From: Lutraria lutraria
Lineage: Eukaryota; Mollusca; Bivalvia; Venerida; Mactridae
Direction: 5' to 3'
Assembly: GCA_964023205.1 (NCBI GenBank)
Contig: OZ026835.1
Coordinates: 20,845,817 to 20,909,816, forward strand
Length of the DNA: 64,000 nucleotides
Shown here: in pieces, positions 22,867-35,437 of the stretch
Layout of the letters: each line of letters opens with the position of its first letter
Position numbering within the stretch: the first letter of the stretch is position 1
Notes under the pieces: generated by a model
What the model was told of the DNA's origin: nothing
Databases searched by the model: none
Seen by the model: the letters and a program-made list of their open reading frames with translations, nothing else
Position numbers and translations under genes: made by a program

Positions 22867-23763
22867 AGCATTAAATAGTGGAGCTCATTCTTGCGTATGT
22901 CATAAACGAAATACGCACTATCCGATTACAGTGACATTCGTAACATTTCTTATTTTAAAAGTGACTGTATTATACTGATATATACACAAAACAGTATGAT
23001 TGTGTCAACGGCGTACTAATTTAGAAGTGTTGCGCGGGCATCTAAGTATTCATTTTATTGGAAACTGATCGATGGTTAAGCCTTCCATATCCGTCACTCA
23101 CTCGGCGCGCATGAATTTCTATGCGGACCTAAGTACTACGTTTATCTACATCCACCATGCACTAAATTTTGTTAAACTAGTTCCCGTTTTATGTTGCAGT
23201 GCAAGCCTATGTAAGGTCTATAAATACTTTCAGTACTTTGATTGTTGTAAATATCATATTATGGTCACACATGAATCTGATTCTGTCGGCCTTACGTCCA
23301 ATGTATAATTATTTACACTATATATTATAGTGTCGTTTTATAAAGCACTCACCTTATTCCTATAATTAATATTCTGTTCTGTTCCTATATATTGTGCTAA
23401 CTATTAGATCAGTTATAATATCTTCAGATGAAAACACATTTACTATGTTGATGAAAACAATAAATTTATGAATATTTAAGTAAACAATGAACACTTAATT
23501 CAGAAAATTAAAGTTTGAAAGATAATTGTATTCAATGATTTAATTATTGATAAAGCTATCTATGCAATCATTATATGGCATGTTTATTTTATGTATACAT
23601 TATGTATGCAGTGAGAAACCCTTCTTCACACCTTCAGTTTCCACATAACATGTTAGACAACAATCACCATTAGGTGCACGCGGGTTATCGTAAAGAAGTA
23701 ATAAAAGTACAGTGCAACTTTAATACTTATAGTACAATAGGGACCGATATAAATCGGTTTTGA
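22867..23763. other. Intergenic, no gene seen
   Basis: AT-rich sequence. The 78-aa frame at 23072-23308 has no recognisable feature. Confidence 0.45.
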
Positions 23764-23948
23764 TACAGTCAAACCTGTGATCAATTGTCACCCGAGGGAA
23801 AGCGAAATAATTTGGCCTTAACTGAAGGTGGCCAATATTCTGGGGTCATTTTATTCTAAAAAGGCAATGAAATGTTTTAAAAAATCATGGCCTTTATTCA
23901 CAAGGCGGCCTTCATTCGGAGGTAACCGTTTACACTGGTTTGACTGTA
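23764..23948. mobile_element. Small TIR element (MITE), CAGTCAA-end family
   Basis: The termini TACAGTCAAACCTGTG and CACTGGTTTGACTGTA are inverted complements with one mismatch, bounding 185 bp. The interior has GGCCTT/AAGGTGGCC words shared with 2323-2484 and 49709-49874. This is the best preserved of the three copies. Confidence 0.75.
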
Positions 23949-25960
23949 TGGAGGAACCTTTTTATCACGTTAATTGTATAGGAAATAAAATAAAAAAATA
24001 TTGGAAAACTATACGAAAAAGTGGCCTAATTAGTGAGATGGTCTTGATTTTGAATTATATTCAGGATGGTTGTTTACGTTCTACATACTGTTGTGTACTG
24101 GTTTTATTGTCAACATCTTTAAATCATTAAGGAATCACCCGCACTACCATAATGCAGCTACAAAGTCTTTACAATATTGCCTGTTACACTTTCTTTATAA
24201 CTCAATCATTCGGTTGGGGTAATAAACGCTTATTCCAGTTATTTGTTATGTAGTACATGTATTTGTGTTTAACATAACTTGAAACATTGTGATTGTCCTA
24301 CGAAATCTAAAATGTAGAATAAAAGATATTAGCTAGCTTTATCCTGTTTATTCAAAACAAAATATAGATAAAACAAATTATGACCACTTAAGCAAAATAT
24401 TTTCTATATTTATTTGAATATGTTTTTTGCATTTGAAAAATAAAACTACACGGCTATAAATCAATGCTAATTTATTGCTCGTCTTAAAAATAATGTCTAC
24501 AGCAACTGACTGTTCATTTCGAGTGCAGGCGGATTTAATGTAAAAAATGCTACCACTTGATGAGTTATCATGATTTATTGTTTGAATGATACCACGAAGG
24601 GGTTTGTACTGTTTTCTCTTCCATAAGAAATATAACGTATAATACAAGTATATACATGTATTCAACAGCACATAACAACGATAAATAATTCATTGGTGTT
24701 TGTAAGGTCTTTAGAGAAATATAGAACAGTGGCGACAAGATGGTTGACAGTCAGCTCATATAACCACCAGCAGAAATATATTCAACCACAAACTCCATAA
24801 TAAAGTGTTCATGATGGTTCAATTCTAATCTCGACAACAGAATGCAAATAAGAAAATGTTGTGAGGAATATGAAAAGCTGAGAAGCGCCAACGGTTTTAA
24901 ATAAGAATTCTGCAAAACCTCACACAGCGACCAATCAATTTTAAGATCATCTTATAATAATCATTTATGGGGTCGAGCACAGTTTTAAATGTTTCCTCAA
25001 CATTAACGTTTGACCTTTACTTATGGAGCGGCAACTGCACAAAGATCAAGTTAACATATTACATTCAATTTAACATTTTCAATTTCCCTATTAAATCAAC
25101 TTTGGAATTAAGAGATTGCGTTTAGTCGATCAATTACAATGGTCTTATTACCAAGATGGCCTCGTTATCAAGATGATAAAGACCAGAAATTTCAAAGCCA
25201 ATCAGATAGTAATTGGTCGTTTTGATGAGGTCTCACTGTGTATTGATATCACGTATATTTCGTTGAGTACAGTAGTACTTATTTGATGTTTGTTTATACG
25301 GGCATATCTGATTGTACTTAATTCACAAATAAAATATGTCTATTTTTCAAAAGTCTTTAAGAAAACGAAACACAAATACACGATGTTTACCGAATACACG
25401 TGTTGTTCCATACAAGCATGTACGTGCGACTTTTGAAAAACAAGGCTTGGAAATCACAGTATTCAGTCTATCTACGAGCGGGGTTTAATAATGTCACGTG
25501 ATTACATTGTCCTTAATGCTCTTTTATGATATATTAGTTTGTGTATCTTAAATCATTCACACGATTAAGTGGTCTGCATTTAAATCTCTCTTGAGATTTG
25601 AAACCATAGCGACGAATGCAATAAAACTTGGATCGTATTTTATAGATACGTAGCACACAATCTAGCTGTTGCCTTTTTTACTGAAGAGTCCTGCACAAAC
25701 AGATTGTATATCTGATTGTGAAAGCTTGTTTTATAAGACAATAATAAGAAACTAAACCTTAGTACACATTAGCTTCTGTGAGTCATGAAGTTCTTAATAC
25801 ACTACATTTTCCAAGTGGCAAACAATATTTTGACGAATATAACGACGAACAACGTTCACACGTTGTAGTAGTGCATAACAATTGGATAGTTGGACACGAT
25901 GTAAAAAAAGAGCGATTTAGGAAATTCAACCTGTGGCAAGTCTAAACCTAAGTAAGCTGT
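23949..25960. other. Intergenic, no gene seen
   Basis: About 2 kb of AT-rich sequence without a supported gene. The 97-aa antisense frame at 24378-24671 shows no known domain. Confidence 0.45.
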
Positions 25961-26838
25961 ATAGTTATGTCTCACTCTGTCTTGACAATAGTTTTGTTTC
26001 TTGTGCCTTGTTACCATTCAGATTAATTTTAATTCATATGCATGTATGAAAAGAATAAATGTGTGTATTATATTACTATGAACATTCATATACACACATT
26101 TAAGCTGAGTGTTGTTAACATTACGACATTACGATGAACTTAAAGAATACAAGACTTCTATTGTGACAGACTTATTTTAAATGTTACTACACAGAGCATC
26201 GTTCATGCCATGTGGTGTTTTTTTAAATATATAATCAGTCTTTTTTGTATTACACTTTCAGATGCTTAAAGTACATATCTTTTAGTTTTAAAACTTTACC
26301 TCCAAGAAGTTGGGTACACAGTAATAGTAATGAATATAGAAGTTTCTCTTTTTCGAAACCGCCCGAATATATTATGTATAAACAACATTTCGTACCAGAA
26401 TAGTTATGTCTCACTCTGTCTTGACAATAGTTTTGTTTCTTGTGCCTTGTTACCATTCAGATTAATTTTAATTCATATGCATGTATGAAAAGAATAAATG
26501 TGTGTATTATATTACTATGAACATTCATATACACACATTTAAGCTGAGTGTTGTTAACATTACGACATTACGATGAACTTAAAGAATACAAGACTTCTAT
26601 TGTGACAGACTTATTTTAAATGTTACTACACAGAGCATCGTTCATGCCATGTGGTGTTTTTTTAAATATATAATCAGTCTTTTTTGTATTACATTTTCAG
26701 ATGCTTAAAGTACATATCTTTTAGTTTTAAAACTTTACCTCCAAGAAGTTGGGTACACAGTAATAGTAATGAATATAGAAGTTTCTCTTTTTCGAAACCG
26801 CCCGAATATATTATGTATAAACAACATTTCGTACCAGA
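25961..26838. repeat. Nearly exact 439-bp tandem duplication
   Basis: 25961-26399 is repeated at 26400-26838. By eye I find a single difference (CACTTTCAG versus CATTTTCAG near 26261/26700). The junction reads CAGAATAGTTATG, and the second copy continues into LINE-like sequence. Such near-identity implies a very recent duplication or an assembly artefact. Frames within it are mirror images between copies and are not a gene. Confidence 0.9.
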
Positions 26839-26879
26839 ATTGAATGCTATATATAGTAACACACTTAAAAGCAGAGCTG

Positions 26880-27418
26880 GATATTAAACATTCACTCGAC
26901 CTATTCGATAAGTTAATTTCTCCAATACTAAATTTCGGTAGCCAAGTTTGGGGTTTTCATCATGCGTAAAAAATAGAACGTGTTCACTTACAATTCTCCA
27001 AATCGTATTAGACCACACATAATGACTTTATATATGGTGAATTAGGTAGAATCAGAGTAGAAGACTTATATCAATTATAAAACTGTGGTTTAAAACAATA
27101 AATGCAGATTATAGGATATATATAAACATAATATATAAAATGATGCTAAATGATATTGATATATTTCCAAACAAAAAAGATTGGGTTTCTTTATTAAAAG
27201 ATACATTAAATAGACAAGGTTTTCATGAAGTTTGATTAAACCAAGGAGTTGGGGATTATGTTCTTTTAATTAATATATTTAAACAAAGAGTAAATGATAA
27301 CTTTATTCAAAACTGGAATGCAAGAAGTATATTCTATAAAAATTTTGATTATTTTGGCTAAAAATCGTACTTATTCTCAGTTATTATAAAAAAGTTTAGA
27401 TTTGCTTTGACACGCTTA
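26880..27418 (+). pseudogene. LINE ORF2 fragment between RT and zinc knuckle
   Basis: Two frames give adjacent parts of a LINE ORF2 C-terminal region. One, near 26880-26990, has LFDKLISPILNFGSQVWGFH. The other, near 27105-27418, has KMMLNDIDIFPNKKDW, FKQRVNDNFIQNWNARS and KKFRFALTRL. Members of this family continue directly from the last segment into the zinc-knuckle region. Here that region appears only at 28186, about 770 bp downstream. Frameshifts and stops show the copy is dead. Confidence 0.7.
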
Positions 27419-28185
27419 ATGTATTAGATGTATAATGTATTACCTCCATTCTAAAGAGTACTCAAGTTCATGAATTTTACGTACAATTGACAAATTCCTT
27501 TAGGGTCATGGGTTCAAACCCCACTGGGACCATATTTTCTTCTCCTTTTTTTTAGTTTTTAGGTAATGTTTTGTACTTTAAACATGAATTTACACAGTTA
27601 ATATGAAGGAAAATATATATTCCAAAATATTTTGTTTAGATTATAGCAATTTATACATCGTTAATTAACAAAACTCAAGTAACCATGGATTTCTGACACA
27701 CATCTTCTCAAAACCGGATAGTAAAACTTTTTTAAAATTTGCTTTAGACATTATACACACATAGTAGTTTATTTTGAGAAAGTTTCAGTTGTTGTCCTGC
27801 TTTAGTTTTTATCTTAGTGATACTTATCAATTTGTTACTTTTTGGTAATAAGAAAAAATCTTGACTAAATATTAAAGGAGTGGGGTTACATTTTTCATTT
27901 TTTTCTGCAACATAGTAATTCCAAACATCATATTTACACTTTGGATTGACTAAATATTGGATTTCCTTAGACTTATACACATTCTTGCATTTATTGTGTC
28001 AACTGTTATAGAGGTAGATCAATTTTCATACAGGTGTCTTCGTTAGATTTTAAGGTACTATTTTACGTTGGTGGTAGAGGAACAAAAATGGTTGTAACTC
28101 TATTAACTGATGGTGATAAAAATTCACCAGTAAGTGTCTTAATGGATATACAAAAGAATGACAATATTTAAAATGCAGTCCTCAA
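27419..28185. other. Sequence interrupting a LINE copy
   Basis: It separates two parts of one LINE C-terminal region (26880-27418 and 28186-28500), so it is either an insertion or badly decayed element sequence. It contains the tRNA-like half at 27501-27532. The antisense 78-aa frame at 27744-27980 is not recognisable. Confidence 0.45.
27501..27532 (+). repeat. tRNA 3'-half-like segment
   Basis: GGTCATGGGTTCAAACCCCA reads as a T-arm with a good B-box, followed by CTGGGACCA, like an acceptor 3' strand with its CCA, and then a T-rich run. No matching 5' half (D-arm, anticodon arm) is seen upstream, so it is a tRNA pseudogene piece or SINE-related, not a working tRNA. Confidence 0.45.
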
Positions 28186-28500
28186 CCCTTCATATTATAC
28201 ATCTAATACTTTAAGAGTTGCTTTACATAGACTTGAAATTGAGTCTAGTAGACGGAAACAACCTGCCACTCCTTTTAATGAACGTCGTTGTAAAATCTGT
28301 AATATACTTGAAGACGAGCATCATTTTATGACTGAATGCATACTTTATAACGATATACGCTATAAATATATTAAACCTTATTTTTACAAGAACGCTAGTT
28401 TATTTAAAACTATACAATTATTTGGAAGCAACAATGTTGAGGAAATTTAAAATTTAGCTATGTATGTTTACCATTCTTTCTCACTTAGAACCGATTATTG
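28186..28500 (+). pseudogene. LINE ORF2 zinc-knuckle fragment
   Basis: The frame through 28201 reads NTLRVALHRLEIESSRRKQP followed by a CX2C-HX4C knuckle (ERRCKICNILEDEHHF, then TECILYND) and an aromatic tail, with one in-frame stop at about 28448. It is homologous to the C-terminus at 21545-21873 and continues the fragment at 26880-27418. Non-coding 3' sequence follows to roughly 29190. Confidence 0.75.
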
Positions 28501-28758
28501 AAGGAAAATTAACATACATAATAGTTATCATAATAGTATCACTATGTATATTGTATTATACTCTTCTAACATTCCTTTAAATTTATAACAAACTTAATGT
28601 TCAATCTAATAGTATACATCCATAACTGTGTGTCTTAATTGATTCCTTGTAATTTTATATATACATATTTGAATCTAATATGAAACTATCGTGTACAAGT
28701 GTGAAACGTTTATACACATCACCTCACACAGATAATGTTGTTATTATTGAAATTATAG

Positions 28759-28761
<3 letters not shown>

Positions 28762-28804
<43 letters not shown>
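28762..28804. repeat. (TG)n microsatellite
   Basis: An uninterrupted TG dinucleotide run of about 43 bases in the 3' part of the decayed LINE region. Confidence 0.95.
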
Positions 28805-28807
<3 letters not shown>

Positions 28808-29206
28808 AGATTTTTTCCACTGCTAAGTGTGTTTAATCCTAAGGTTGTATCTAATGATTATTCTTTATGAGTAGGGTTGGTTAAATGTTTTCTTGCATTT
28901 ATAAACATAATTTAATGTTTTTTTTGTCTTTCTATTATCTACTTGTCTTCAAATTACATGAAGTCGAAAAGGGGCGTGATACAGCTCTTATATTATTTAT
29001 TTGTTAATATTGATGATGCTTAGTATTTTTTTGGTTTATTCTAATAATTATATTGGTAACATATCTATCATTCTTAACTAATTATAACATCCCTTTTATG
29101 TATATTTGCTCAGTGATCATTTCTGATCAAAACAAATATGTTTGACTTTATAAATGTTATAATCTAAATAAACTTTTGAAACTGTTTTTGAAACTTATAG
29201 ACGTTG

Positions 29207-29221
29207 CAAACTTTTATATTC
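29207..29221. repeat. Left target-site duplication of the L1/Tx1-like LINE
   Basis: CAAACTTTTATATTC lies immediately before the poly-T run (the poly-A tail of the minus-strand element). The same 15 bases recur at 33972-33986. Confidence 0.9.
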
Positions 29222-29735
29222 TTTTTTTTTTTTAAGTGAATCTTTATTGTCCCCGTCAAATGGTAGTAAGTGGGTCGGGGTTCCATCCCACTTATACCTT
29301 ACAAATTACAAGGCAATAAAGATAGATAGAAACTATAAATAACAAAAAGAAAGAAATACATGTAGAAATAAAGTTACAACATTATAAGGTATAAGCAGTT
29401 GCATAAATAAATACATAGCATGCATTCAAATAGTGTATCTTTACAATTTAGTAAGACGTGACCGTTATATGTATATATATATAAGATACATTCAAATAAT
29501 GAACTATTTCATGTGAAAAAAGCTTATACATCTTAAAAACATAACAATTATATAAACACAAAGCCGACATTCTATCATAATTAAACTGATGTTAAAGCTC
29601 TTACAATTGATCAATTTTCTTCTATATTATTATTTGTATACCCCTTATTGGTTTCCAATGCAAATTGTAAACTTTTTATGAATATTTCTGTATTTGGTAT
29701 AGTCATTTTATTTTTACATACAAATAAATATCTCT

Positions 29736-32700
29736 TTAATTCAAGAAAAAGTATTGTATACTTATTACTGTTTGGAACTTTATCATACACACCAAATATA
29801 AAAAAATACTACTTAACATGTTTGAATCAAAATTCAGTATATTAAGTTTTAATTTCACAAAATCTATTATAGTTTTTACCTTAGGACATTCCCAAAAAAG
29901 ATGGAGTATTGTCTCTGGATCTTTCTTACAAAAAGTACATAAGTTATTATCTGTTAAATTCATTTTATGTAATAATGATTTTACTCCAAGTATCCTATGA
30001 TTTATTCTAGTTTGAAGCCATTGTAAGTAGGTATCTTTGGTAATGCTGAATGGTAATTTATAGATATTTTTCCATGGTAATATGTACAATATCAATAAAC
30101 AAATTATTCCATTTATGTTGACTGGTTGGTTTTCATTATTGTATATCAACTGTTTATATACCAATTTATTTGTCCCTATTCCTGTAATTATTGTTTTAAC
30201 GTAGGAGCTCATAATTATGTTATATTTTTTATTACCTATAAAATTTATATTATTATCTGTTTTATATTTTCTTATAGCTCTTAATAGACTTTCATAACAT
30301 ATAAAATTTACATTACACCCTATTTTGTAATTATTTCAATTATTGTAAGCAGCTCCCCATTTTCTTTTACAATATCTCGAATAAATCTTATTCCTTGGTC
30401 ATACAATCTTTTTATATAAATTCCTTTTTACCAGACATAAATTTATGATTGTAAAAGAGTGGTATATCTAACATAGTGTCTTTTGAATCAACATTAAAAC
30501 TTTCAACATAAGTAATGTAACTTTTCAAAACAGATATCCAAAAATGGTTTTTAATATTCTTTATAACATTTTCAGCATAAAATTTTCCAGTACTAAATAG
30601 TTTGTCTATGTTAAATATTGATTTAAGTAATGCGAAACATTGACTATTATTTGTTTTTATATATCTTTTTATCCAACTAAGCTTTTTAGTGTCGTTATAA
30701 TTGTATACATTTACCATTTTTATACCTCCATCACAGTAGTCTTTGCTTGAAACAGAACTTTTTATTTTAACTGTTTTTCCACACACGAAATTAGTAAAGA
30801 TATTGTCTATCATTTTCATTATATGAGGAGATGGAGTTGGAAGGGCCGTAAAACAATGTGTTAGAATGGGGAGTAATAAAGATTTTATGACACATATTTT
30901 ACCTATTGGTGTCAGCTTCCTTCTATTCCAAAATAGGATACAATTTTTTATTATACTTATTTTCTCACGAAAATTACTATCAACAATTTTTGTCAGATTT
31001 ACATCAAACATAATTCCTAATAATTTAAACTGTGTATCCCCCCATTTTAGTTTCCATTTAGTTTTAATAGATCTTGTACTGTATTTCATAGATCCTATCC
31101 AGATAACATGTGTTTTATTAAAGTTTACTTTTAGGCCAGACTATTTAGCAAAATTGTCTAATATATTTAGTGCTGAATTAAGAGATTTTTCTGATCCATC
31201 GAGCAATAGTGTTGTATCATCTGCAAACTGCGAAATTTTGAATTCTTCTTCATTTATTATTATTCCTTTTATATTTTTACAGTTTCTTATCTTTGAAGCC
31301 AAACTTTCTGCACACAAAATGAAAATATAAGCTGAAATTGGGTCACCCTGACGACATCCACGACCTGCTGTGAAAAAATCTGATAAAAATCCATTTATTT
31401 GCATTGCTAAGTTGGTATCAAGTAAAAATTATGAACTCCATTTTTTGAACATAGGACCAAACTTGAAAAAGGTCATTATCTTATCAATAAAGTCAAAGGA
31501 TATTGTATCGAAAGCTTTTTCAAAATCAATCAAGATTAGTAACCCTGGAAGTTTATATTTATCTGTATATTCCATAATATCATATAACAATCTAGTATTC
31601 TCTCCAATAAATCTATCCTTTACAAATCCTGTTTGATTATTTGCAATTAAAATATTTAAAACTGTTTTGAGCCTGTTTGCTATTGAACCTGAAGCTAGTT
31701 TATATATTGTATTTAATAATGTTATTGGTCTCCAGTTTTTTAAGTACTGTTTGTTTCTACCGTCTTTTGGAATGCATGTAATAATACCCTGTTTCTGAGT
31801 TACTGAAAAATATCCCATTGTGAATGCACAATTTATAGCACGTACAACAAAATAACCTATTTTATTCCAAAATACTTTAAAGAAGTTTGAAGTAAAACCA
31901 TCAGTACCGGGACTCTTATCGTTTTTCATATTTTTAAGTGTTTCAGAAATTTCTTTAAATGTTAATAACCCTTCTAAAGATAGCGAATTTTCGTGTGACA
32001 ATTTGGGAATTTCTATATTTTCAAATCCTTATTAATATCATAATCACTTAGTTCTATCCTGGAATATAATTTCTTATAGAAAGTTTCATGCAAAATATTA
32101 TTTTGGCCATAAATATTTGAACCATCTTCTTTTACTAAGAAAGACATTGATTTATCAACACAGTGATGTTTTTCTAAATTACAAAATTCTTTTGTTACTT
32201 TTTCCCCATTTACAATCCAATTTGATCTAGAACGGATGATTTGACCATGCACTTTATCTTTTCTTATGTTTTCCAATTCCTCTTGTAAAGATTTCCTTTC
32301 GATTTTCTTCAGTTAATTTTGACTCAATTTTCTTTAGTTTTTCAATCAAGTTTTCTTCTCTTTTATTTCTTTGTTTTACTTTGTAAGAAGCACATGAGAT
32401 AGTTTTACCACGTATTTCCATCAATAGGGTTTCCAAAAATAATTGATCATTTATTACAAACTGTAAATTTGAATCTTCAGTTGTCGATAAGTTTTCTATG
32501 TTATGGACGGGCAAGCAGTATTGTTGTTTTACTTCCTCAATTTTATTGTTAATGCATTTTAAATATTCAATATCATGTAACAGTGAATTATTAAATTTCC
32601 ATAGGCCTTTTCCATGTTCAACATCATTAAAACAACATAATAGTGTAATAAGAGAATGATCCGACCTGTATGTTAATAAAATATCTGAGTCGCGTACAAC

Positions 32701-33345
32701 CGGAAGTAAGTCTTCCGTAACTAGAAAAAAATCTAAACGCCCCTGTTGTATAGGATTCAATCTACGCCATGTGTATTTTTTTTCTTCACCATGTAATAGT
32801 CTAAATATATCACTTAAATTACGACTTTCTATATTTTCTTGTAAAATATTTCTTGCTTTATAATTATTGTTCTTTGATTTATAGTTACAATAGTCTAGAT
32901 CACTGTCCAAAACTAGATTAAAATCTCCACAAATTACGTAAGAATCATTTCCCATTTTATCTATAGTATTAAAAACATTGTTGTAGAAATCAGGTGAGTC
33001 ACTATTTGGTCCGTACAATGTTAATAATGTAAATCTGCTATTCTTATAAGACATATCTAATGCTAAAAAATTTCCATTTGTATCAGTTTCTACAGAATTT
33101 ACACAAGCAGCAAGATTTTTCCTAAAAAGTATGCAGACTCCTCTACAGGTAGATTTTCCATTACTGAAAAAACATTCCCCATTCCATAGAGCATATATAT
33201 TTTGTTCAATGGTCTTAGTAAAGTGTGTGTCTTGTAAGCAGACAATATCTGGCTTTTGTTCTTTCAAAAAGTTAAGGACATCGGTTCGTTTTTTGGTATC
33301 ATTTAAACCTCTGCAGTTGTACGAGAAAATTTTTAAATCAGTCAT
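29736..33345 (-). pseudogene. ORF2 endonuclease-reverse transcriptase, frame-broken
   Basis: Reading right to left, the start chosen is the Met at 33343-33345 (MTDLKIFSYNCRGL), because the endonuclease fold begins there. The apurinic-type endonuclease follows to about 32500, with YNCRGL, CLQDTH, YGPNSD, CGDFN and a C-terminal SDHSLI. The reverse transcriptase has NWRPITLLN, LILIDFEKAFD (motif A), GCRQGDPIS (motif B) and ISQFADDTTLLLDG (catalytic motif C). The thumb and C-terminal domain follow, and then a zinc knuckle CTFCKKDPETILHLFWEC near 29920. Catalytic motifs remain readable, but the frame is broken. There are frameshifts near 32260-32315, 32020 and 30210-30410, and in-frame stops at about 31426 and 31138. 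These motifs fit the L1/Tx1 group. The product would nick DNA and prime reverse transcription of its own RNA. Confidence 0.88.
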
Positions 33346-33971
33346 TGATATAAAAAGAATAAATATAATCATTACCGAGGGCTTCAATATCCATAGAATT
33401 ACATCGCTTAGCGTATTTATACAACAATATGTTCATTTTAACCAAACTAATATTCATAATTTTTAATGAATGTAACTTGAAAAAAGACATACATGAAAAA
33501 AGACAACAAACATAAACATTGCAATTTCAAAAACTAAAAAAGAACTGGCAAAGTAATTTATTTGCACTTATATAATGTATTTTTTTATTATATTGAAATG
33601 GTAATAATCATCTAATTGTTATAAGTTTTAATATATAGAATATATATCAAATTTATACAGGTCCTTTTTTACAAGGCTTTTTTAAAAACAATATTATAAA
33701 AATGTTATGATATCATATTTTGTGGTTTGTAACTGTTTTGTTTTGGAGCTCTTCATCATAAAATTAAAACATAAATATTAAACATTGTTTTTTCTATAAA
33801 ATATGGTGTAGCAAATTACATCTACATCTTTAAATTGCACTCTTATATTTTTTATAACAGCAATTTTTGAAGGTGCTAAAAAGTTTTATATGTGCATAAT
33901 GTAACATAATATCAGAATGGCATGCTTGTTTGTTCATATAAAAAATATATGAGCTACATTTCTACCATTTT
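33346..33971 (-). other. 5' leader of the LINE
   Basis: Minus-strand sequence between the right target duplication and ORF2. It is AT-rich with no frame above 60 codons on the element's strand, and no ORF1 is recognisable. The + strand frame at 33131-33466 is an antisense shadow. Confidence 0.6.
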
Positions 33972-33986
33972 CAAACTTTTATATTC
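33972..33986. repeat. Right target-site duplication of the L1/Tx1-like LINE
   Basis: CAAACTTTTATATTC, identical to 29207-29221, marks the 5' end of the minus-strand element. Confidence 0.9.
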
Positions 33987-34594
33987 ATTGCGTAAATGTA
34001 ATAACCTTTTGCATTCGGTTCTCATGATTCTTAACCACTCAAATGCACTTGAAGAGAAACCCATGTTCATTAAGCAAGCCACAGCTTGGTGTTCCCATTA
34101 TTACTTTCACATGTGTTTTACTTATGACAAGGTAGTCTCCCTGCTTTCATGGTAATACCTTTACTTTTAAAAAGGCTCAAACCGTAGCTGTTTAAATAGC
34201 ATGACTTTGTTTTATAGAGGTGTGGGTTTCTTTATCGCTATCTTTGGAAACCTTGAACACATTAGAGGAAATTTCACAGCTTGAAAATTTCCCATTATAT
34301 AACGTTTGACAATGGTTAGACGTAAATCTTAGACTACTCAAACTTTTGTATCCAATTTTGTGTTAGATTAGATTAAATATATTTTTGTACATACATAAAC
34401 ACATATAACAATAAGCAACAACCCAGATGTTAAAAGAATTAAACATACACAATTATGCAAAGATCAATGTAATACACACCAATACTATAGGCACTCGATT
34501 CCGAGATTTTTGTACGTTTATAGACGTTACTTTTCAATTTCACTCATCAAACAACGCAAATCTGTCGAAAGAAAAATCTTCATTTTTTCTTTAA
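33987..34594. other. Intergenic, no gene seen
   Basis: This is the original flank to the right of the LINE insertion. No supported gene or repeat is seen. Confidence 0.5.
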
Positions 34595-34810
34595 AAGGTA
34601 GTGCAGTCGCCATCTTTTCGATTGACGGAAGTGACGAAATTAAGCGTGGGTCCCGGCTTTCTTTCTAATCTGCACGTGCTTTCCGGGAACCTTGCTTTCG
34701 TTGAAGTGTGCCCCAACTTTAAACGTTTTGACAGCTTTTAGAAGGAAAGCCGGGACTCACGCGTATTTTGTCACTTCCGTCAATCGAAAAAATGGCGAGT
34801 TCACTACCTT
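34595..34810. mobile_element. Foldback MITE with about 72-bp arms
   Basis: AAGGTAGTG at 34595 and CACTACCTT ending at 34810 begin inverted arms of about 72 bp, with a few mismatches, around a central spacer of about 70 bp. The arms share CGCCAT, TCGATTGACGGAAGTGAC, GCGTG-GTCCCGGCTTTC. It is more GC-rich than its surroundings. No coding capacity and no clear target duplication are seen. Confidence 0.8.
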
Positions 34811-34854
34811 AGTGTTTTTAAATCTTAGGTAAAAATCGTGTAAAAGCTCTATAT

Positions 34855-35293
34855 TGCATGGTTTTAATTTGATCTTGGCAAAACCTTGTCTGATTGTTTG
34901 TCTCAATGATATTTATAAGGATAAGTTAAAATATGGCTCATCTAGGGTCAACAACTAGGTCACGAGGTCAAATCTTAGGAAAACCTTTTTAATACTGTAG
35001 ATGTCAAATTTTGATTGTATCTTCACCGATCCTTGTCAGAATGTTTGTCTTAATGATATGTAAGACAAATTCGAACAAGGTAAAAAACTAGGTCTTAGGA
35101 AAACCTTGTCTATGCTGTAGTTTTGATTGGATCTTCACCAAATTTCGTCAGAATGTTTGTCTTATTTATATGTAGGACAAGTTTTAACATGGGTCATCTG
35201 GGATCAAAAACTAGGTCACCGGTTTAAACAAAGTTTTAATGAGTGAACAGCGATTGTCATGTGAGCGATATAGGGCAATTTTGGCCCTCTTGT
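34855..35293 (+). repeat. Hairpin-ended dispersed repeat
   Basis: Internal sub-units recur about every 125-130 bp (GATCTTCACC, GTCAGAATGTTTGTCTTA, AACTAGGTCAC, AGGAAAACCTTGTC). The right end reads GTGAGCGATATAGGGC and then the dyad AGGGCAATTTTGGCCCT at 35272-35288, with CTTGTT after it. The same terminal arrangement, inverted, opens the repeat at 58652. Non-coding. Confidence 0.65.
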
Positions 35294-35437
35294 TTGTATT
35301 ATACATATAGTATGTTTTCTCTGTAAAGGTATGTAAATGTGTCATTTATATGATAACAATCATTTAAAATGGGGAGGCACCGTACTAAGCAGATTCATAG
35401 CCGGATTCAATGAATGTTACACTCGAAATGCTTAGAT

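Larger units (their letters stand above)
29222..33971 (-). mobile_element. L1/Tx1-like LINE insertion
   Basis: A 4.75 kb insertion in the antisense direction. On the + strand it begins with a 12-T run (29222-29233, the 3' poly-A). It then holds a non-coding 3' region with CCCACTTATACC-type sequence, ORF2 (29736-33345) and a leader of about 620 bp. It is bounded by identical 15-bp direct repeats, so both ends are defined. No ORF1 is visible in the leader, so either the element is 5'-truncated after ORF1 or the lineage lacks it. Confidence 0.88.

Noticed and set aside
30866..31636. + strand frames of 154 and 88 codons
   Set aside because: They are antisense shadows of the LINE reverse transcriptase, which has the catalytic motifs on the - strand.
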